5,877 bases of DNA from Cyanobium sp. NIES-981 (GTDB lineage Bacteria > Cyanobacteriota > Cyanobacteriia > PCC-6307 > Cyanobiaceae). A program made the translations under genes and the position numbers. A model generated the notes under the pieces. That model was not told where the DNA came from, did no database searches, and was given only the letters and a program-made list of their open reading frames with translations. The DNA lies in contig CAMDSS010000128.1 in the NCBI GenBank assembly GCA_945907085.1, positions 1 through 5,877 of the forward strand, in the 5' to 3' direction. Shown here piece by piece: positions 1-3,614 of this stretch; the first letter of the stretch is position 1; each line of letters starts with the position of its first letter.

Positions 1-186
1 GCGCTCTACGCCACGGTGAAAACCGCCCTCGAACACGGCGGCCCCAAGCTCCTTGAGCTCACCTGCGAGAAGGAAGAGGACAAGCAAATCAGCCTGCTCA
101 CCAGTGAGGTGGTGGCCGTTCAGATCTACGAAAAGTCGGCCATGGGCGCGGGCAGCAAGCGTCCTGGCTTCAGTTTCGAGAGCTAG
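1..186 (+). CDS. UPF0367 family protein, 3' part (5' end outside window)
   Basis: The reading frame is open from the first base and ends in TAG at 184-186, giving the last 61 residues of a protein. The features I recognise as the UPF0367 family of small cyanobacterial proteins (roughly 80-90 residues, as I recall) are the segment LLELTCEKEEDK, then LLTSEVVAVQIYEKS, and the terminal KRPGFSF. About 25 N-terminal residues would therefore lie outside the window. The family has no established function that I know of, and no catalytic motif, signal peptide or membrane segment is visible in this part. Its stop codon abuts the GTG of the ABC ATPase gene, so the two are almost certainly co-transcribed. 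That does not show a shared function. Family assignment is by remembered similarity; the frame itself is certain because the codons keep strong G/C third positions up to the stop. Confidence 0.85.
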   Translation, partial: ALYATVKTALEHGGPKLLELTCEKEEDKQISLLTSEVVAVQIYEKSAMGAGSKRPGFSFES

Positions 187-888
187 GTGGCGTCCCCGGC
201 TCCCCTCACGGTGGAGCGGCTTGGCTTCGCCTGGCCCAATGGCCGCACCGCCCTCAACCATTGCAGTTTCCAGATTCCAAAGCCCGGGCTTTGGATGCTG
301 GTGGGCAGCAATGGCAGCGGCAAGAGCACCCTGCTGCGGCTGATCGCCGGGCTGCTAATACCGCGCTCTGGCCAGATCCACACGCCCCTCAAGGCCGCCC
401 TGGTGTTTCAAAACCCCGATCACCAGCTGCTGCTGCCCAGCTGCAGCAGCGAGCTATTACTCGCCCTGCCCGAAGGCCTCAGCTCGAGCGAACGCAGCGA
501 TCGCATCCACACCGCCCTGGAGCAGGTGGGTCTCTCGGGCCTGGCCCAGCGGCCCATCCACACCCTCAGTGGCGGCCAAAAGCAGCGGCTGGCCATTGCC
601 GGGGCCCTGGCCAGCGAGGCCAGCCTGCTGCTGCTGGATGAACCCACTGCCCTGCTCGATCCCTCCAGCCAAGCCGACGCCCTCGAGCTGGTTCACCAAC
701 TCAGCCACCGCGCCGAGCAACCGCTCACCGCCCTCTGGATCACCCACCGACTCGAGGAGCTGCAGCGCTGTGATGGCGCCGCCGTGATGGAAGAGGGCCA
801 CATGGGCCCCTGGCAGAGCGGCAAGGCCCTCATCCAGCAACTCGCCCGGCAGCTGGCCCCCTTGCAGAGCGGCCGGGCCGAAGGGTAA
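187..888 (+). CDS. ABC transporter ATP-binding protein, CbiO/EcfA-like
   Basis: A 233-residue ABC ATPase with every nucleotide-binding motif intact: Walker A GSNGSGKST (40-48), Q-loop VFQNPDHQ (73-80), signature LSGGQ (127-131), Walker B LLLLDE (147-152), D-loop region TALLD and switch histidine in ITHR (H187). The Q-loop form FQNPDxQ is typical of energy-coupling-factor (ECF) and cobalt-type ATPases, which power uptake of vitamins or metal ions at the cytoplasmic membrane. At 233 residues it lacks most of the C-terminal extension found in many EcfA proteins (about 280). Start: GTG at 187, immediately after the previous TAG, gives the usual short lead-in before the first strand (LTVERLGFAW). 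No strong ribosome-binding site is seen, so translational coupling to the upstream gene is likely. No permease or substrate-binding gene lies in the window, so the substrate is unknown. Cyanobacterial relatives of the plastid ABCI10/ABCI11 proteins are one possible family. Confidence 0.93.
   Translation: MASPAPLTVERLGFAWPNGRTALNHCSFQIPKPGLWMLVGSNGSGKSTLLRLIAGLLIPRSGQIHTPLKAALVFQNPDHQLLLPSCSSELLLALPEGLSSSERSDRIHTALEQVGLSGLAQRPIHTLSGGQKQRLAIAGALASEASLLLLDEPTALLDPSSQADALELVHQLSHRAEQPLTALWITHRLEELQRCDGAAVMEEGHMGPWQSGKALIQQLARQLAPLQSGRAEG
497..504. repeat. HIP1 octamer GCGATCGC
   Basis: This is a perfect copy of the palindrome GCGATCGC, the highly iterated palindrome common in many cyanobacterial genomes. 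It lies inside the ABC ATPase coding region. A second copy is at 3300-3307. In DNA this G+C-rich one copy can occur by chance, so it only weakly supports cyanobacterial origin. Confidence 0.5.
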
Positions 889-897
889 GTTCTTCAG

Positions 898-911
898 ACC
901 GGTTCGCCGGT
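898..911 (+). repeat. Short inverted repeat with TTCG loop before the tRNA
   Basis: ACCGG (898-902) and CCGGT (907-911) flank a TTCG loop in the 31-base gap between the ABC ATPase stop and tRNA-Asn. In RNA this could form a 5-bp hairpin. The closing pair is G-C rather than the especially stable C(UUCG)G form, and no T tract follows, so it is not a terminator. It could influence processing of the tRNA 5' leader, or mean nothing. I see no convincing promoter in this gap. Confidence 0.35.
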
Positions 912-919
912 AGCTGCAT

Positions 920-991
<72 letters not shown>

Positions 992-1003
992 CTTTTGTCA
1001 GCC

Positions 1004-1159
1004 CTAAGGAACCGCATCCATTCCCTGGGTGCGGTTCTTTTTGGCAACAATCAAAGCGAGCAACCCTAAAGAGAAGCTGAAGATCCCGCTGCTGCCCAGC
1101 TGCTTCCACTGGGGCCGCAGCAAGGGCCCAGCCCTTGGCCTCACTGGCCTGGGCAGCAC
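1004..1159 (-). CDS. Doubtful small ORF, possible single-span membrane peptide
   Basis: A 51-codon frame runs from GTG (1157-1159) to TAG (1004-1006) on the minus strand. The product would have a basic, proline-rich first half, the segment PQWKQLGSSG, a hydrophobic stretch IFSFSLGLLALIVA (residues 26-39) and then KKNR, a pattern like a small one-pass membrane protein with positive residues after the span. Codons for residues 16-29 have almost entirely G/C third positions. Against it: there is no ATG start and no clear ribosome-binding site; codons 1-24 overlap an inverted repeat; and residues 40-50 are encoded by the reverse of the tRNA terminator, the two lysines coming from its T tract. I do not recognise the protein. 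It may be a chance frame and is listed so that it can be checked. Confidence 0.22.
   Translation of the reverse strand: MLPRPVRPRAGPLLRPQWKQLGSSGIFSFSLGLLALIVAKKNRTQGMDAVP
1009..1042 (+). terminator. Rho-independent terminator after tRNA-Asn
   Basis: An 11-bp stem pairs GAACCGCATCC (1009-1019) with GGGTGCGGTTC (1027-1037), including one T-G pair, around a 7-base loop. A TTTTT tract (1038-1042) follows directly. This is the classic intrinsic terminator layout for plus-strand transcription and sits 17 bases after the tRNA. It should end any transcript covering UPF0367, the ABC ATPase and tRNA-Asn, and insulate rpaA. The opposite orientation has no T tract after the stem, so it is not bidirectional. 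Confidence 0.9.
1090..1158. repeat. Nested inverted repeat upstream of rpaA
   Basis: TGCTGCCCAG (1090-1099) is perfectly complementary to CTGGGCAGCA (1149-1158). Inside the 49-base interior lies a second perfect inverted repeat, CAAGGGC (1121-1127) and GCCCTTG (1131-1137), separated by CCA. As RNA this would be a 10-bp outer helix enclosing a 7-bp hairpin. No T tract follows, so it is not an intrinsic terminator in either direction. It ends 122 bases before the rpaA start codon and could belong to an rpaA leader or its promoter region. The regulatory role is only inference, and high G+C makes such pairings easier to find by chance. Confidence 0.45.
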
Positions 1160-1280
1160 CCCTGGGTCAGGGTCCGGTGGGTTTTACCAGGGTTGATCGG
1201 CCGCACCAGCCGGGAAGATGGAGCGTGCATTGTTTGCTGTCGCCCCTGTTGCCCTGCCGCATTTCAGCCAAAGTGATGCC

Positions 1281-2048
1281 ATGAAGCCCTGCATCCTGCT
1301 GATCGAAGACGACAGCGACATGCGCGACCTGGTGGCGGGCCACCTGGAGCATGGCGGCTTTGAGGTGCACCGCGCCGATGACGGCATCAAGGGCCAGGCC
1401 CTGGCCTTTCAATACTGCCCCGATCTGATCCTGCTGGATCTGATGCTGCCCAAGGTGGATGGCATCACCCTGTGCCAGCGGCTCCGCCGCGAGGAGCGCA
1501 CCGCCAAGATCCCGATCCTGATGCTCACGGCCCTGGGCGGCACCAAGGACAAGGTGAGTGGCTTCAACTCCGGTGCCGACGACTACCTCACCAAACCCTT
1601 CGACCTCGAGGAGCTGATGGTGAGGGTCAAGGCACTCCTGCGCCGCAGCGACCGGGCCCCCCTCTCCACCAAGCACAACGAAATCCTCAGCTACGGCTGC
1701 CTCACCCTGGTGCCCGAGCGCTTTGAGGCGATCTGGTTCGATTCCGCCGTGCGGCTCACCCACCTGGAATTCGAGCTGCTGCACTGCCTGCTCCAGCGCC
1801 ACGGCCAAACCGTGGCCCCCTCCCTGATCCTCAAAGAGGTGTGGGGCTACGAACCGGACGACGACATCGAAACGATCCGGGTCCATGTGCGGCACCTGCG
1901 CACCAAACTCGAGCCCGATCCGCGCAAACCGCGCTTCATCAAAACGGTCTACGGGGCCGGCTACTGCCTCGAGCTTCCTAATGGCTCGACCGTGCCAACT
2001 CCAGCAACGCCACTTCCCACGCCAGTCGAGGCTGAACGTAGGCCTTGA
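1281..2048 (+). CDS. rpaA: RpaA, OmpR-family circadian output response regulator
   Basis: The 255-residue product begins MKPCILLIEDD. The receiver domain covers about residues 3-120: acidic pair D10/D11, phospho-acceptor D53 in LLDLMLPK, T83 in LMLTA and K105 in TKPF. The winged-helix DNA-binding domain covers about 140-232 and contains LTLVPERFEAIWF, RLTHLEFELLHCLLQRHGQ, ILKEVWGY, DDDIETIRVH and IKTVYGAGYCLELP, all hallmarks of cyanobacterial RpaA. In Synechococcus elongatus, RpaA is phosphorylated by SasA under KaiC control and drives circadian gene expression; the name also reflects an older link to phycobilisome association. ATG 1281 is chosen over the in-frame ATG at 1218 because it matches the family N-terminus; the extra 21 residues would be foreign to it. 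No strong ribosome-binding site or promoter is seen. The tail after ELP (about 22 residues, rich in Thr and Pro) is unconserved-looking and its DNA is antisense to the end of holB. Confidence 0.96.
   Translation: MKPCILLIEDDSDMRDLVAGHLEHGGFEVHRADDGIKGQALAFQYCPDLILLDLMLPKVDGITLCQRLRREERTAKIPILMLTALGGTKDKVSGFNSGADDYLTKPFDLEELMVRVKALLRRSDRAPLSTKHNEILSYGCLTLVPERFEAIWFDSAVRLTHLEFELLHCLLQRHGQTVAPSLILKEVWGYEPDDDIETIRVHVRHLRTKLEPDPRKPRFIKTVYGAGYCLELPNGSTVPTPATPLPTPVEAERRP
1969..1989. repeat. Small inverted repeat at the holB stop / rpaA tail
   Basis: TCGAGC (1969-1974) pairs with GCTCGA (1984-1989) around a 9-base loop that contains the holB stop codon (reverse complement of CTA at 1978-1980). It is the only hairpin I noticed near the convergent junction. 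It is short and lacks a T tract on either strand, so calling it a terminator is not justified. Confidence 0.25.
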
Positions 2049-2958
2049 GGTGGCTGCGCAGTTTTTCGAGGCGGCGCAGCACCGGCACCTGAGCTGGGGC
2101 AGGAGCTTGGCGCCACAGCACCAGCTGCCACCAATCCAGTAGCCAAAGTTGCTGCTCGCCATCGAGGACTTCGCAGAGATCCCGGGCCAATTCCAAGGCC
2201 ACCAGGGGTTCTGGTGGCCCCTGGGCCAAGCCCCGCAGGCGGTCGGCCATGCCTTCTGGCAGGGTTTGCCACTGCTGGCGATGGGCCAGCAGGGCGCCGG
2301 GTGAACCCGCCGCAAGCTCCACCAGCTCAACTGGATCACCGCCATCAACAGGCCCGGCCCCTGGAGCCCCACAGCCCGCCAAAACCTCCAGCATCAAAGC
2401 CGGGGCCAGGCGGGCAAAGGGAATCTGCTGGCAGCGGGAGCGAATCGTGCTGAGCAGCTGCTCCGGGGCCGCCGTGAGCAAGATCAGCAGACCATCGCCG
2501 GGTTCCTCCAGGGTTTTGAGCAGGGCATTGGCAGCTCCTTCGGCCATGGCCTCAGCCCCCTCCAGCACTACCAAGCAGCCCGGGGCCTCCACCGCCCGAC
2601 GGGCCAGAAAACGCGACACGTCGCGAATCTGCTCCAACCGCAATTGGGGGGCGGCACGGCGGCTCACCCCTAGCTCGGCAGCTTTCGAAGCCGGCACCAG
2701 CTGGCCCTTCTCCGAGTAGGTGGGCTCCACCCAGAGCAGGTCGGGATGGTTGCCCTCCTCCAGCCGGCGGCGGATGGCTGGCGAACCGGTTGGGCCGGCC
2801 AGCACCCCCTCCAAAAAGCGCAGGGCCGCCCGGCGCCGGCCCACCCCATGGGGGCCGGCAAACAAATAGGCCGGGGCCAGGCGCTGGTGCATGAGCGCCG
2901 CATCCAGCAGGGCCACCGCCTGGTTTTGGCCGACCAGATCGGCAAACAGACCACTCAT
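1978..2958 (-). CDS. holB: DNA polymerase III subunit delta' (clamp loader)
   Basis: The 326-residue product is an AAA+ clamp-loader protein that, with DnaX and delta, loads the beta sliding clamp at primed template DNA. It opens with LFADLVGQNQAVALLDAAL, then a P-loop-like GPHGVGRRR (35-43), in which the Walker A lysine is arginine, as suits the non-hydrolysing delta' subunit. NHPDLLWVEPTY (70-81) and VVLEGAEAMAEGAANALLKTLEEPG (from about 130, conserved in DnaX and delta') follow. Next come TAAPEQLLSTIRSRC (162-176), with the Ser-Arg-Cys motif that serves as arginine finger in this family, and an alpha-helical C-terminal region. Length is normal. ATG at 2956-2958 overlaps the TGA of tmk by 4 bases (ATGA), indicating coupled translation. 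The 3' end runs 71 bases into convergent rpaA. The main alternative, DnaX, is excluded by length, the degenerate P-loop and the absence of zinc-binding cysteines after it. Confidence 0.93.
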   Translation of the reverse strand: MSGLFADLVGQNQAVALLDAALMHQRLAPAYLFAGPHGVGRRRAALRFLEGVLAGPTGSPAIRRRLEEGNHPDLLWVEPTYSEKGQLVPASKAAELGVSRRAAPQLRLEQIRDVSRFLARRAVEAPGCLVVLEGAEAMAEGAANALLKTLEEPGDGLLILLTAAPEQLLSTIRSRCQQIPFARLAPALMLEVLAGCGAPGAGPVDGGDPVELVELAAGSPGALLAHRQQWQTLPEGMADRLRGLAQGPPEPLVALELARDLCEVLDGEQQLWLLDWWQLVLWRQAPAPAQVPVLRRLEKLRSHLKAYVQPRLAWEVALLELARSSH

Positions 2959-3608
2959 CGGCCGGGGCCTGGCAAACCGCCCAGCTGCTGCTGCACCAAA
3001 GCCCGACAGGCCCCACGCACCTGGTCTGGGGATTGGCTGGCATCCACCCGGTGCCAGGCCCGCTGGGCCGCCAGGGCCGCAAAGCCATCGGCCACCCGCT
3101 GCAGAAAGGCCTGGCCACTGGCTTCAATCCGGTCGGCGGGTCGATCACCGCGGCGGCGCATCGATTCCGCCAGGGGCACATCCAGCCAGAGGGTGAGATC
3201 GGCCGCCAACCCACCGGTGGCGATGGCTTCGAGTTCGCGGATCAGCGCCATCGACAGGCCCCGGCCATGGCCCTGGTAGGCCGCGGTGGAGCCGGCAAAG
3301 CGATCGCTGAGCACCCAGTCGCCCCGCTCCAGGGCCGGACGAATGGTCTGCTCCACGTGCTGGGCCCGGTCCGCCGCGTAGAGCAGCAATTCCGCCGTGG
3401 GCTCCGGGGCCGCCTCGCCCGGGGGGTGGAGCAGCAGCTGCCGCAGGGCCTGGCCCAGGGCGGTGCCCCCCGGTTCGCGGGTCACCAGCAGGGCGGCGCC
3501 GGGGGCCATCAGGCCACTGCTGGGCAACCAATCACGCAACGCCTGCAGCTGGGTGGTTTTGCCGCAGCCATCAATGCCCTCGAGCACCACAAACCGGCCG
3601 CTTGGCAC
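2955..3608 (-). CDS. tmk: Thymidylate kinase (dTMP kinase)
   Basis: The 217-residue product phosphorylates dTMP to dTDP with ATP in the cytoplasm, the step leading to dTTP. It has P-loop GIDGCGKTT (11-19), substrate-binding motif VTREPGGT (42-49), the DRF motif in LSDRFAGSTAAYQG (102-104 is DRF), and a basic LID segment, RRRGDRPADRIE (151-162), of the bacterial type. Length is standard for the family. The start is GTG at 3606-3608, because an in-frame TAA lies just three codons upstream and the sequence PSGRFVVLEGIDG from this GTG matches the usual N-terminus. Only 6 bases separate it from the stop of the upstream metal ATPase gene, and its TGA overlaps the holB ATG, so it is the middle gene of a tight minus-strand operon. 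The tmk-holB pairing is common in bacteria. Confidence 0.96.
   Translation of the reverse strand: MPSGRFVVLEGIDGCGKTTQLQALRDWLPSSGLMAPGAALLVTREPGGTALGQALRQLLLHPPGEAAPEPTAELLLYAADRAQHVEQTIRPALERGDWVLSDRFAGSTAAYQGHGRGLSMALIRELEAIATGGLAADLTLWLDVPLAESMRRRGDRPADRIEASGQAFLQRVADGFAALAAQRAWHRVDASQSPDQVRGACRALVQQQLGGLPGPGR
3300..3307. repeat. HIP1 octamer GCGATCGC
   Basis: This is the second perfect GCGATCGC palindrome in the window, inside tmk. The remarks on the copy at 497-504 apply: it fits a cyanobacterial chromosome but is not statistically strong with two copies. Confidence 0.5.
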
Positions 3609-3614
3609 CTGGTT

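Noticed and set aside
1218..1280. N-terminal extension of RpaA from the in-frame ATG at 1218
   Set aside because: RpaA proteins begin with MKPxILxIxDD, which matches ATG 1281. The 21 extra residues do not fit the family and would precede the first strand of the receiver domain.
1043..1280. Promoter search for rpaA
   Set aside because: No pair of -35 and -10 hexamers at normal spacing stood out by eye, so no promoter is annotated; one must exist here or depend on a cyanobacterial sigma factor with a weak consensus.
1167..2372. A 401-codon minus-strand open frame opposite rpaA and overlapping holB in another frame
   Set aside because: It covers the antisense of rpaA and then an alternative frame of holB. 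Neither half resembles a known protein, and both host genes are certain.
2955..3608. tmk and holB as a fused or frameshifted gene
   Set aside because: The ATGA overlap is a normal coupled stop-start arrangement, and both proteins have full length and complete motifs.
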